From Candidatus Thermoflexus sinensis (GTDB lineage Bacteria; Chloroflexota; Anaerolineae; Thermoflexales; Thermoflexaceae): 39,173 nt of DNA. The position numbers and the translations under genes are program-made. Below the pieces are notes generated by a model, which saw nothing but the letters and a program-made list of their open reading frames with translations, had not been told where the DNA came from and did no database searches. Positions 16,815-24,410 of this stretch are shown here, piece by piece (the first letter of the stretch is position 1; the number at the start of each line of letters is the position of its first letter). Where the stretch lies: NCBI GenBank assembly GCA_016842045.1, contig JAEVEY010000186.1:1-39173 (forward strand), read 5' to 3'.

Positions 16815-17972
16815 TTATGTCCTCAACCGCCGAAGGCGGGCCACCGCCTCGCGGAGGGTCTCCTCTCGTTTGCAAAAGGCAAACCGAACCTGCGTGCGCC
16901 CGCGATCCGGATGGGCGTAGAAACTGGAGCCGGGCACCACCGCCACCCCGATCTCCCGGACCAGGCGCATCGCGAAGGCCATGTCATCCTCCGTTCCGAG
17001 GGCCCGGAAATCGGTCATCACATAATATGCTCCCTGGGGCCACCACACCTCGAACCCCAGCTCCTCCAGCGCCTCCACCAGCAGATGCCGGCGTCGATCG
17101 TAATCCGCCCGCAGCTGCTCATAGTAAGCCATAGGGAACTGCAGCGCCACGGCGCTGGCTTCCTGGAGCGGGGCGGGGGCACCCACCGTGAGGAAATCAT
17201 GGACTTTCCGGATCGCGTCGGTGAGATCCTCAGGGGCAATGCACCATCCGATGCGCCATCCGGTCACCGCATAAGACTTCGACATCCCGCTGATGGTGAC
17301 CGTTCGCTCCCACATCCCGGGCAATGTGACGATGGGAATATGGCGATGTCCATCGTAAACAATGTGCTCGTAGATCTCATCGGTGATGGCGTAAACATTG
17401 TAACGCTGGCACAGCTCGGCGATCCAGCGCAGCTCCTCCTCTGAGAACACATGGCCTGTCGGGTTATGGGGCGTGTTGAGGATGATCGCCCGGGTCCGGC
17501 GGGAGAAGGCGCGGCGCAGCTCGTCGGGATCGAAGGTCCATGATGGTGGACGCAGGGGGACATAGATCGGCTTCGCCCCGCTGATCCAGGTATCGGGGCC
17601 GTAGTTCTCGTAGAAGGGCTCGAAGATGATGACCTCGTCCCCAGGGTTCAGCAGAGCCAGCAGGGTGGCGATCATGCATTCGGTGGCTCCGCAACACACG
17701 GTGATATGACGTTCCGGATCAAGGGCCATCCCGTAAAAACGACGATATTTCTCGGCGATCGCTGCTCGCAGTCGGGGGCTCCCCCAGGTAATGGCATACT
17801 GGTTATAGTCCTCCAGGATCGCCCGCGCGGCTGCCTCTTTCAGGGCTTCGGGGGCCGGGAAATCCGGGAACCCCTGAGCCAGGTTGATGGCCCCGTATTG
17901 ATGCGCCCACCGGGTCATCTCCCGGATCACGGATTCCGTGAAATGCTGCACCCGTTCGGCCACACGAGACAT
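16815..17972 (-). CDS. Class I/II pyridoxal-phosphate aminotransferase
   Basis: A 385-residue PLP-dependent aminotransferase of fold type I. It shows INLAQGFPDFPAPE at the N-terminus (as in kynurenine/methionine/aspartate-type transaminases), VCCGATECMIATLLALLNPG, IILNTPHNPTG, and the PLP-binding Lys232 in SGMSKSYAVTGWRIGW. The C-terminal Arg that binds the substrate carboxylate is probably in TQVRFAFCKRE. GGAGGGG precedes the ATG at 17972; the longer in-frame start reaches into the hairpin and MITE upstream and is rejected. Amino-donor specificity cannot be read, and no biosynthetic cluster surrounds it. Confidence 0.9.
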   Translation of the reverse strand: MSRVAERVQHFTESVIREMTRWAHQYGAINLAQGFPDFPAPEALKEAAARAILEDYNQYAITWGSPRLRAAIAEKYRRFYGMALDPERHITVCCGATECMIATLLALLNPGDEVIIFEPFYENYGPDTWISGAKPIYVPLRPPSWTFDPDELRRAFSRRTRAIILNTPHNPTGHVFSEEELRWIAELCQRYNVYAITDEIYEHIVYDGHRHIPIVTLPGMWERTVTISGMSKSYAVTGWRIGWCIAPEDLTDAIRKVHDFLTVGAPAPLQEASAVALQFPMAYYEQLRADYDRRRHLLVEALEELGFEVWWPQGAYYVMTDFRALGTEDDMAFAMRLVREIGVAVVPGSSFYAHPDRGRTQVRFAFCKREETLREAVARLRRLRT

Positions 17973-18089
17973 CCTGGCCCCTCCGGATAGGGATCTGGGA
18001 TGGCATGGACGCACACCGATCCTCGCCGGCGACCTCCATCGTCCTTCTCTTCCTGCCGCGCCGCAGCAGGAAGAGGCCCACGAAAAGTG

Positions 18090-18128
18090 AGGGTGGTGGG
18101 GCCGCTTTGCTGCTTGCCCCACCACCCT
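18090..18128. repeat. 13-bp perfect hairpin next to MITE
   Basis: AGGGTGGTGGGGC (18090-18102) pairs with GCCCCACCACCCT (18116-18128). The right arm contains the ACCACC that is also found at the far end of the neighbouring element (18237-18242), so the element appears to have inserted at the tip of this hairpin. Another copy of the hairpin type (GGTGGGGCCGCTTTG..) is at 37452-37489. A smaller CTTCCTGC/GCAGGAAG hairpin lies at about 18051-18073. Confidence 0.7.
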
Positions 18129-18236
18129 AATGCTCCCTCCAGATTTGATTTTTGGTTTTGGTCCCCTGGGGGTTTGGGGTGGGGCCATTGGCCCACACCC
18201 TCTTATATCCTCAAAACAAATCTGGATGAAGCACTA
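18128..18236. mobile_element. MITE family 4 (109 bp) with ~20-bp terminal inverted repeats
   Basis: The left end TAATGCTCCCTCCAGATTTG and the right end (complement of CAAATCTGGATGAAGCACTA) match at about 16 of 20 positions, with 10 bases exact. ACCACC flanks both sides (18121-18126 and 18237-18242). The interior (CCTGGGGGTTTGGGGTGGGGCCATT) closely resembles the interior of MITE family 1, whose ends are different. It encodes nothing. It lies in the 382-bp gap between the aminotransferase and the G5/3D gene. The remainder to 18354 shows no gene. Confidence 0.75.
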
Positions 18237-18354
18237 ACCACCAGGTTTACCCCGATGCCCAATAAGGTGCTGAGTCGATCTTCCCACTCGGGTTTTGGGC
18301 GCCGAATCGGCCACCGAAGGCACCTGGCCCTGCCTCCGAAAACGGCCCATCCCG

Positions 18355-19794
18355 CTAACGGGAAGGCGGGATCGGCCACTCGGGCAGGATGTAGGGAATC
18401 GACTCCGGAGGGGGGACCGGAGTCAGAAGATAGACATCCACCCAGCGATACCAGAGCACCAGATCCTCATCGTTATACCCCAGATCGATCCGGCGGCCGA
18501 TAATCCCACCGCCGGTATCGGCGGCCAGCCCCACCCCATAACCGGGCACATAAACCTTCCACCCCAGCCGGATCACCCGCGGGTCCACGGCCACAATCCC
18601 TCGCTGCATCGGCAACCCGGTCCGGGTGCGACCGAAATACGAAGCGGAGGGGTGAACCCCTGCTGTGGAAGGACTGTAGGAGGTGGCCAGCATGCGGATC
18701 CGTCGCCAGTATTCGATCGGCCCATCCGACGTTTCCAGCGTGCGCACCACGATCTTCGTCCCATAGACCCATACCCGGGGCTCTGGAGGCCGGATCAAGG
18801 TTTCATCGACGACCTCCCGTGCGACTTCCTGCCCGTTCTCATAGCGCACCCGGATCCGCCGTTGAAGCACGCCGTTTCGGCCGGGGGATCTCTGCACCCA
18901 GGTGTCCAGCTCCAGGTTAGGATCCGGCTCCCATACCGTCTGAAAGGGGACGGAAGTTTCCTCGATCTCAAAGCCTTCCGCCACGCGGATGACCCGCACG
19001 GTCTCTCCGCCCTGGAGCCGGCTTTCCTCGCCCGGGACCACCCGATCCTGGCCATGCAACGAGATCCCCAGCTCCCACAATAACTCTCGGACCGTGCGGG
19101 CGGTGGTGGAGATCACCTGGATGCGCCCATCCGCTTCCACCGTGATGGGACGAGCCCGGAACAGTGAGACCTGCATGCCACCGTCCAGCGGCGTTTCGGG
19201 TCCAGGCAACAATCGATCCGCCGGGCCCAGAAGCACACCGGCCTCGCGCAGCGCCGCTCCCACCGTGGGCGCGGTCGACCAGATCACGCGTCGCGCTCCG
19301 TTTTCCAGACGCACCACCAGTGGAGCGGACCGCACGATCCGGATCTCCTGGGGAGGCCGCTCGCCATCGAGCGCTGGAGGTCCATCCTCTCTCCGCCGGC
19401 CATCCACCCACAGGACATCCCCGGGTCCCATGGCGATCCCGGCTTCCGCCAGGATCGCCTGGGGATCGGAATGAAGGGTATAAACCTGGACCTGGCGTGA
19501 AGGCTCTACGCCACGGCCCTCAATCAGGATTCGAACCGGTCTGGCCCGTCGGACCCGGATCGTCATCGGAGACTGGATCGTGTGCGTCAGGGGCGGGGAA
19601 ACGGCATCCTCGAGACGGAGCATCAGGCCAGCCTCCCGGAGCACGTCCCCCACTGTTCGTTGATGAGTTCTAATGAAGAGAACCTGATCATCGAGGAGGA
19701 TGGTTACGGTCTGCTGGGAACGCCAGTAACCCCACAGGCAGAAAGCGCCCAGCCCGATCCAGGCGATCCATTTGAGAAGCGCCCATCGGTTCAT
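18355..19794 (-). CDS. Cell-wall protein with DUF348 repeats, G5 and 3D domains (RpfB/YabE-like)
   Basis: A 479-residue exported protein. Residues ~5-25 form a single hydrophobic segment (signal or membrane anchor). Four DUF348 ubiquitin-like repeats follow between ~27 and ~290 (each with a TVGDVLREAG-type motif). A G5-like domain is at ~295-375, and a 3D domain at ~390-465 holds the family's aspartates in AVDPRVI, AADTGG and GRRIDLGYN. The layout matches Firmicutes YabE and actinobacterial RpfB-type muralytic enzymes; the 3D domain is related to lytic transglycosylase MltA, so a peptidoglycan-cleaving role is likely. The ATG at 19794 starts directly at MNRWALLKWIAW; a longer frame would run through MITE copy C and is rejected. 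Confidence 0.88.
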   Translation of the reverse strand: MNRWALLKWIAWIGLGAFCLWGYWRSQQTVTILLDDQVLFIRTHQRTVGDVLREAGLMLRLEDAVSPPLTHTIQSPMTIRVRRARPVRILIEGRGVEPSRQVQVYTLHSDPQAILAEAGIAMGPGDVLWVDGRRREDGPPALDGERPPQEIRIVRSAPLVVRLENGARRVIWSTAPTVGAALREAGVLLGPADRLLPGPETPLDGGMQVSLFRARPITVEADGRIQVISTTARTVRELLWELGISLHGQDRVVPGEESRLQGGETVRVIRVAEGFEIEETSVPFQTVWEPDPNLELDTWVQRSPGRNGVLQRRIRVRYENGQEVAREVVDETLIRPPEPRVWVYGTKIVVRTLETSDGPIEYWRRIRMLATSYSPSTAGVHPSASYFGRTRTGLPMQRGIVAVDPRVIRLGWKVYVPGYGVGLAADTGGGIIGRRIDLGYNDEDLVLWYRWVDVYLLTPVPPPESIPYILPEWPIPPSR

Positions 19795-19942
19795 TGCAGC
19801 ATGTGCGGAACCTGAAAGCCTCCGGCGCTTCCCTCCTGCAGGCCTCTGGGCCTTCGGGAAGGGAAAGCGCTTTTCAAGCCAGCGAGCTCTCGAAGAGGAC
19901 CCATCCTGATCGAAAACCCGCAACTCAAAAGAGCACACAAGG

Positions 19943-20078
19943 TAGGAGTTATGCAGTTCAGGGTCTTGCGAGAAGAGGTAGAATGGCCCGCCCCCTTTAG
20001 ATTTTGAGGGAGGAGTTTCGCGCCGAAGGAGCGCGACTCCCCCCAACCCCCAGGAGAAAACCAACTGCGTAACCCTTA
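19943..20078. mobile_element. MITE family 1, copy C (136 bp, diverged, reverse orientation)
   Basis: Terminal repeats TAGGAGTTATGCAGTT and the complement of AACTGCGTAACCCTTA match at 13 of 16 positions. The flanks CAAGG (19938-19942) and TAAGG (20079-20083) are a 4/5 target duplication. The interior keeps the ATGGCC..CCCC arm and holds its own hairpin (GGGAGGAGTTTCGCGCC / GAGCGCGACTCCCCCC, imperfect). It lies directly downstream of the SRP RNA 3' end and upstream of the G5/3D gene. Confidence 0.8.
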
Positions 20079-20092
20079 TAAGGAAAACAGCG

Positions 20093-20365
20093 GCCGTGCG
20101 CCCCTTGTCGAGCCCGCCTCTCCCCACCGGCAATCCCTCGAACGGCTCCAGCCCGGCGCCCCTGCGGCGCGCGAACCGGGACGGCTTACCGTTGCTCCCT
20201 TCCGGGCCTGGCGGGGTTCACCGGGGTCCGCCGCGCAGGACCGGACTTTCATCACCGGGAAGGATCACCTGGGGGGGCCGCGCTAACCCTCGAAGGGGAT
20301 GTCAGCCCCGCGTCTGGCGGATTTCGGGTTCAGGGAACCGCCACCTCCCCGCCTGAGCACGGCCG
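20093..20365 (-). ncRNA. ffs: SRP RNA, large bacterial type with Alu domain
   Basis: On the minus strand the sequence reads GCCGTGCTCAGGCGGGGAGG at the 5' end, then CGGTTCCCTGAACCCGAAAT and further on the diagnostic helix-8 region CAGGCCCGGAAGGGAGCAAC (about 20183-20202 in window coordinates). The 3' end GCACGGC (20093-20099) pairs with the 5' GCCGTGC. The 5' half matches the Alu domain of Bacillus-type large SRP RNA (scRNA), so this is the ~270-nt form rather than the ~110-nt 4.5S form. The product is the scaffold of the signal recognition particle with Ffh, targeting membrane proteins. A good promoter lies just upstream (20374-20402), and TTTT follows the 3' end. Exact ends are estimated. 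Confidence 0.95.
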
Positions 20366-20373
20366 CCAGCTTT

Positions 20374-20402
20374 AGCGTATCGGATTCCCCACCCGGTGTC
20401 AA
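20374..20402 (-). promoter_or_regulatory. Sigma-70 promoter of the SRP RNA gene
   Basis: On the minus strand, a perfect -35 TTGACA (20397-20402) and a -10 TACGCT (20374-20379) are separated by 17 bases. The predicted start near 20367 agrees with the 5' end of the SRP RNA inferred from pairing. Confidence 0.75.
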
Positions 20403-20819
20403 GCCGAAGGTTTGAACCGTCCCAGCTAATGCCCCTAAGGCTCCTCCAGTGGCGACTGAGTGCAGGCTAAAGAAGGTCATCTTCCACCACCCGCCTCCCA
20501 GGAATCCAGGGGATCGGGATAAAATGCCCGCAGGAAAGAGCATCCCGATACATGCGATGGAGGATCCGCACACGGGGAGTAACGATCCCGACTGGCCCCA
20601 TTCGGTTCAGAGCCCTTGCGAAGAGGGGAAAGAGTCCTATCCCCCTCCTCACGGCCTCCAGGCCGTGGGGAAAAATGGAAAAAATATTTTTGGGGCCGAG
20701 CCACGCCCCCCTGGCGCGCGGCTCGGCCCCAAAAGCCCTCCGTAGAAAACCCGTGTGAGAGGCTCCTATCCGTATCGCGTTGCGTGAGAATGGCTGAACC
20801 GTTACCACGGAGGGATGAA
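20403..20819. other. Intergenic gap with two GC hairpins
   Basis: No gene is supported here. CACGGCCT/AGGCCGTG (20650-20667) is of the same family as other hairpins in the window. TTTTGGGGCCGAGCC (20688-20702) pairs with GGCTCGGCCCCAAAA (20720-20734), a perfect 15-bp stem. Open frames crossing this region are low-complexity translations of the hairpins. No terminal repeats pairing around them could be recognised. Confidence 0.6.
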
Positions 20820-21284
20820 ATGGGAACCGAAGAAGCACGCCTGCGCCCGGCGCGACCGGAGGATCAGGCGGTTATCCGTCGCCTGGTCCACCAGGCCCGG
20901 TTGAATCCCTTCGACCTGCACTGGTCCCGTTTCTGGGTCGTGGAGATCGCCGGGCAGGTCGTGGGAGCAGGCCAGATCCGACGTCACCGGGATGGCTCTC
21001 GAGAGCTGGCCTCCCTGGTGGTGGATCCCGCGTGGCAGGGCCGGGGCCTTGGGACCATGCTGGTGCAAGCTCTGATGGCTCAGGAACCCGGCCCCCTTTA
21101 TCTCGTGTGTCGGGCGGAACTGGAAGGCTTCTACCGGCGCTTCGGCTTTCGGAGGCTCTCGCGTCAGGAGATGCCCCCCTTCTTCCGGTGGATCGATCGA
21201 ATCGCCAAGCTGTTCCAGCGATCATGGATGGTGATGGGCTGGGGACCAGGGATCACCGTCAGGGATCAGCCGACCGAGGGGTGA
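20820..21284 (+). CDS. GNAT-family N-acetyltransferase
   Basis: A 154-residue single-domain acetyltransferase. The acetyl-CoA binding motif A is visible as LVVDPAWQGRGLGTMLVQAL (the Q/RxxGxG/A loop, residues ~75-95), preceded by VVGAGQIRR and followed by FYRRFGFRRL. This is the general amino-acid/protein GNAT pattern, so the substrate cannot be named. The ATG at 20820 is favoured because GGAGGG lies 5 bases upstream; another ATG at 20790 lacks such a site. rlmB begins 1 bp after the stop codon, so the two are co-transcribed and coupled. Confidence 0.87.
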   Translation: MGTEEARLRPARPEDQAVIRRLVHQARLNPFDLHWSRFWVVEIAGQVVGAGQIRRHRDGSRELASLVVDPAWQGRGLGTMLVQALMAQEPGPLYLVCRAELEGFYRRFGFRRLSRQEMPPFFRWIDRIAKLFQRSWMVMGWGPGITVRDQPTEG

Positions 21285-21285
21285 A

Positions 21286-22047
21286 ATGAAAAGGACAGAG
21301 GAAATTCAACGCGAGTTTCTCTATGGGCGCCATGCCGTGCATGAGGCCCTGCGGGCCGGGCGACGTCGGATCTACCGGCTGCTGATTGCGGAAGGCCTTC
21401 AGCCCCGGCCGATCCTGGAGGAGATCCGCGCCATAGCGGTGGATCGCGGGATCCCGATCCTGTATGTGCCCCGGGCCCGCCTCGACGCCCTCACAGATAG
21501 CCATCAAGGAGTAATAGCGGAGGCTGATCCTTATCCCTATGTGGACCTGGAGCAGGCGTGGACGGAAAGCGCGGGCCGACCCGATCCACCCTTCTGGCTG
21601 GCCCTGGATTGCCTCCAGGATCCCCAGAATTTCGGCACGTTGTTGCGGACCGCGGAGGCCGTTGGGGTGCATGCAGTTCTGTTTCCCGAGCATCGCAGCG
21701 CCCGGGTGACGCCCGCTGTGGTGAACGCCTCCGCCGGTGCCGTGGAGCACCTCCGCGTGGTCCAGGTGACCAACCTGGCGCGGGCGCTGGAGCGATTGAA
21801 AGAGTGGGGGATATGGATCGTGGGTCTCCAGCAGGATCCCCGTGCGATCCGTTATGACCAGGCGGACCTCAGCGGCCCGATCGCTCTCGTGGTGGGCAAC
21901 GAGGAATCCGGCATTCGTCCGCTGATTCGGCGTGTCTGCGATTTCCTGATCTATCTTCCGATGCGTGGCCGGGTCGCCTCGCTGAATGCTGCCGCCGCCG
22001 GTGCCGTGGCCCTGTATGAAATCGCCCGGCGCAGGGATTTCCAATAG
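21286..22047 (+). CDS. rlmB: 23S rRNA (guanosine-2'-O-)-methyltransferase RlmB / TrmH family
   Basis: A 253-residue SPOUT methyltransferase that methylates the 2'-OH of a guanosine (G2251 in E. coli 23S rRNA). The N-terminal substrate domain starts FLYGRHAVHEALRAGRRRI, typical of RlmB/TrmH. The knot-forming motifs are present: DCLQDPQNFGTLLRTAEAVGVHAVLF (motif 1), VVGNEESGIRPLIRRVCD (motif 2) and LPMRGRVASLNAAAAGAVALYE (motif 3, SAM binding). It follows the GNAT gene by 1 bp. TrmH-type tRNA methylation is the main alternative. Confidence 0.93.
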   Translation: MKRTEEIQREFLYGRHAVHEALRAGRRRIYRLLIAEGLQPRPILEEIRAIAVDRGIPILYVPRARLDALTDSHQGVIAEADPYPYVDLEQAWTESAGRPDPPFWLALDCLQDPQNFGTLLRTAEAVGVHAVLFPEHRSARVTPAVVNASAGAVEHLRVVQVTNLARALERLKEWGIWIVGLQQDPRAIRYDQADLSGPIALVVGNEESGIRPLIRRVCDFLIYLPMRGRVASLNAAAAGAVALYEIARRRDFQ

Positions 22048-22268
22048 CCGGGTTCCCGCCTATCCCTTGAAGGGCGCCGGCGGTGATTCGGTCGGGAGGC
22101 TGGTCTTCCGTCCCGGGTTGGCTTCAGGATCCGGGCGGTTGGGGCCGGCCGGACACCAGGAATTGTCCATTCAGCCTCAGAACTCATTCGGACCTCGGGG
22201 GATTTACGCGGTCAGGGATGATCAGCTCGCGCTCTTCGATCGACGATCCCGATTCTCCCATCGAACAC

Positions 22269-22297
22269 TTGTGAACTGAGAAGTTTGCTGATATAAT
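22269..22297 (+). promoter_or_regulatory. Near-consensus sigma-70 promoter of bpsA-speD
   Basis: TTGTGA (22269-22274) and a perfect TATAAT (22292-22297) are separated by 17 bases. The predicted start near 22304 is about 410 nt before the ATG, giving a very long leader. The upstream part of the gap (22048-22268) shows no gene or clear signal. Confidence 0.75.
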
Positions 22298-22303
22298 ATG
22301 CGT

Positions 22304-22716
22304 TTGCGGTCGGGCTTTTCGCATTGATTATGCAATTTGCCCCTTTCCCTCCGGGGATTTTCGGGGTGGCGGGGCACCTCTGGCGGCTTCGCTCACCCCA
22401 AACCGGACAACATCCCTGCGCTGGAAAGCGGCGCGGGAGGGGGCAGGAATCCTGAGGGTGGGGCAGCCCGAATCGGATACCGCTGCCCTCCAGAGACTCA
22501 CTTCCGACCCTACTCGCAGGCGGCCATCCCAGAGCCGCCAGACTTGCAAACCAAATAGGCAGCCGTTCCGGCTTTTGGCATACGTCGGGTGCCTCCGATG
22601 ATGCCGGGTGCGGAACCCGTGCTGCCTATTTGCTTTGTAGGGGACGGTGCGTGCGGAGCCGTTTCCCTTCCGGCGCCGGAGGGCGCCGACTACATTCCGG
22701 GGAAAGGAGGTGAACG
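22304..22716 (+). ncRNA. Structured 5' leader of bpsA-speD, candidate regulatory RNA
   Basis: Five hairpins follow the promoter: GGGGTG/CACCCC (22363-22399), GGGCAGC/GCTGCCC (22461-22498), GGCGGC/GCCGCC (22519-22539), a 91-nt main hairpin (22547-22637) and CGGCGCC/GGCGCCG (22671-22688). The main hairpin has a 10-bp base (AAATAGGCAG/CTGCCTATTT), then GTTCCG/CGGAAC, GGCAT/ATGCC and TCGG/CCGA, separated by internal loops: the layout of a ligand-binding or protein-binding RNA. TTTCCC (22662-22667) can pair with GGGAAA (22700-22705), which overlaps the Shine-Dalgarno AAAGGAGG (22703-22710). I do not recognise it as a known riboswitch. A polyamine or SAM sensor is a guess from the downstream gene. 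Confidence 0.5.
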
Positions 22717-24240
22717 ATGGCGGGGGAGATCCTGACCCTGGGGCGCTCGGAGCTGGCCCGGCTCCTGCGCGCGATCCTGCGGGAGGGGGATCCCTGGCAG
22801 GCGGCTGGCACCGCCGGGCTTCCCTTTCCACGAGTGGTCGAAGGGATCAAGCAGCTGCTGGATGCCGGAGCCCTTGCCTTTGATGGGAACCGCCTGTATC
22901 TGACCGAGCGGGGCCGGATCCTGGCCCGAGATCTGGGCGTTGCGGTGGCTCCGGACATCCGGTGTCTCGCCTGTCAGGGGACCGGGATCGACCTGGGCTT
23001 TCTCCAGGAGGTGACCCGGCGCTATGAAGAACTGGTCAGGGGACGTCCCGAACCCCTGGCGGCTTACGACCAGGGCTATCAGACCATCGAGTCGGTGATG
23101 CGTCGGGTGGCCCTGATGGTCGCCCAGGGGGACGTGGAGGGCAAGGATGTGGTGGTGCTGGGGGATGACGACCTGGCCAGTCTCGCCCTGGCCCTGACCG
23201 GGTTACCCCGCTCGGTCGTGGTCATTGAGATCGACCAGCGCCTGTGCGCCTTCATCGAGCAGGCCGCCCGTCGCGCGGGCCTGAACATCACAGTCTATTG
23301 TCACAGTCTGACGGACCGCCTTCCCCCCGAGCTCCTGGGACGGTTTGACACCTTCCTGACCGATCCGACCGAGACGGAACATGGCCTCCTGCTGTTCCTG
23401 GAGAAAGGGTTCATGTGCCTGAAGAAGGGGGAGGGCCGTGCGGGCTACTTCGGTATCACCCGCATTGAGTCGAACATCAGCAAGTGGCATGTCTGGCAGC
23501 GGGAGCTCCTGAACCGGCACGCCATCACGTTCACCCATATCCTGCCAGACTTCAGCCTTTACGCCAACTGGGAGGAGCCCGGAGAGCAGCCCATCCCGGA
23601 TCTTCCGCCCTTCGCCCGTCCCTCGCCGGTGCCCTGGTATCGCTCGACATTCTTCCGGGTGGAGACCCTGCCCGAATTCCAGCCGCCGGAGGATTATGTG
23701 ATCGAAGGAGGGCGGGAGCTTTACGAGGATGAGGATGCGATCGATAAAGTGTGGCGCAGCCCGGATGTGGACACCGCGATCACGTCTTCAGTGATGACGC
23801 CGGCTCCAACCCCCTTCCCCACCCAGCTGACTCTGGGGCGGCACGTGATCGCAGAGTTCTGGAAGTGCCAGAACCGGGAGCCCCTGCGGAACCTCAAGCA
23901 GGTTCTGGAGCTCGCCGTGCGCAGGGCCGGCGCCACGCTGCTGAACATGAAGATCCACCGCTTTGTCCCGGACGGATTCTCGGCCCTGGTGCTGCTCGCG
24001 GAGTCTCACATCTCCCTGCACGCCTGGCCGGAATACGCTTACGTGGCGGTCGATGTGTTCACCTGCGGGGAGGCGGATCCGGAGGTGATCATCGAGGTGC
24101 TCAAGGACTACCTGCAGCCCGCCGAGTCCGCTCAGATCACCCTGGAGCGCGGCCTGGGACCTCTGATGGTCCTTCCGGCCCTGCGCCCCGAAACCGAGGC
24201 GGCTTCCCTGGGCTCTTCCTCGATTCCCCTGGGGATTTAA
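22717..24240 (+). CDS. Fusion of branched-polyamine synthase (BpsA) and S-adenosylmethionine decarboxylase (SpeD)
   Basis: A 507-residue two-enzyme protein. Residues ~1-75 form a winged-helix-like N-terminal domain and ~100-345 the BpsA (DUF43) aminopropyltransferase domain with VVVLGDDDLASLAL (GDDDL at 149-153, SAM/aminopropyl site) and TDPTETEHG (216-223). BpsA adds aminopropyl groups to spermidine to make N4-branched polyamines in thermophiles. Residues ~370-490 are a class-1B SpeD domain with ALVLLAESHISLHAWPEYAYVAVDVFTCG; Ser430 is the expected self-cleavage site that becomes the pyruvoyl cofactor, His435 and Cys450 the usual partners. SpeD makes decarboxylated SAM, the substrate of BpsA, so both steps sit in one polypeptide. 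After cleavage the BpsA part would remain joined to the SpeD beta chain. A perfect Shine-Dalgarno (AAAGGAGG) precedes the ATG. The gene stands alone behind a long leader. Confidence 0.9.
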   Translation: MAGEILTLGRSELARLLRAILREGDPWQAAGTAGLPFPRVVEGIKQLLDAGALAFDGNRLYLTERGRILARDLGVAVAPDIRCLACQGTGIDLGFLQEVTRRYEELVRGRPEPLAAYDQGYQTIESVMRRVALMVAQGDVEGKDVVVLGDDDLASLALALTGLPRSVVVIEIDQRLCAFIEQAARRAGLNITVYCHSLTDRLPPELLGRFDTFLTDPTETEHGLLLFLEKGFMCLKKGEGRAGYFGITRIESNISKWHVWQRELLNRHAITFTHILPDFSLYANWEEPGEQPIPDLPPFARPSPVPWYRSTFFRVETLPEFQPPEDYVIEGGRELYEDEDAIDKVWRSPDVDTAITSSVMTPAPTPFPTQLTLGRHVIAEFWKCQNREPLRNLKQVLELAVRRAGATLLNMKIHRFVPDGFSALVLLAESHISLHAWPEYAYVAVDVFTCGEADPEVIIEVLKDYLQPAESAQITLERGLGPLMVLPALRPETEAASLGSSSIPLGI

Positions 24241-24317
24241 AGGAACAATCTGATCCCCTGAGGCCTTCAGGTTCTGGGAAGGATCCGTGCGAAGGCCTTC
24301 CCCAGGGGGAGAGCTTC

Positions 24318-24356
24318 TTCCCCTCCCTGCAGCCCAAAGGGCTGCAGGGAGGGGAA
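24318..24356. terminator. 18-bp perfect hairpin between convergent genes
   Basis: The arm 24318-24335 pairs exactly with 24339-24356 around AAA. It lies between the stop codons of bpsA-speD (+) and the degenerate kinase (-), as expected of a bidirectional terminator; A/T runs at the stem edges are short. The stem belongs to the repeated CCTCCCTGC/GCAGGGAGG-type hairpin class. Confidence 0.7.
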
Positions 24357-24410
24357 AATCCCCTGGCCCATGAAGATCCGCTTGTCCGGGAGCGACAGGG
24401 CGTCTTCATG

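Noticed and set aside
22547-22637. SAM-I, SAM-II or cobalamin riboswitch
   Set aside because: None of the conserved core sequences I know for these classes were seen; reported only as an unknown structured leader.
22304-22716. RNase P RNA, tmRNA or 6S RNA
   Set aside because: The conserved sequence cores of RNase P RNA and tmRNA are absent, and the element directly precedes a Shine-Dalgarno, which fits a leader better.
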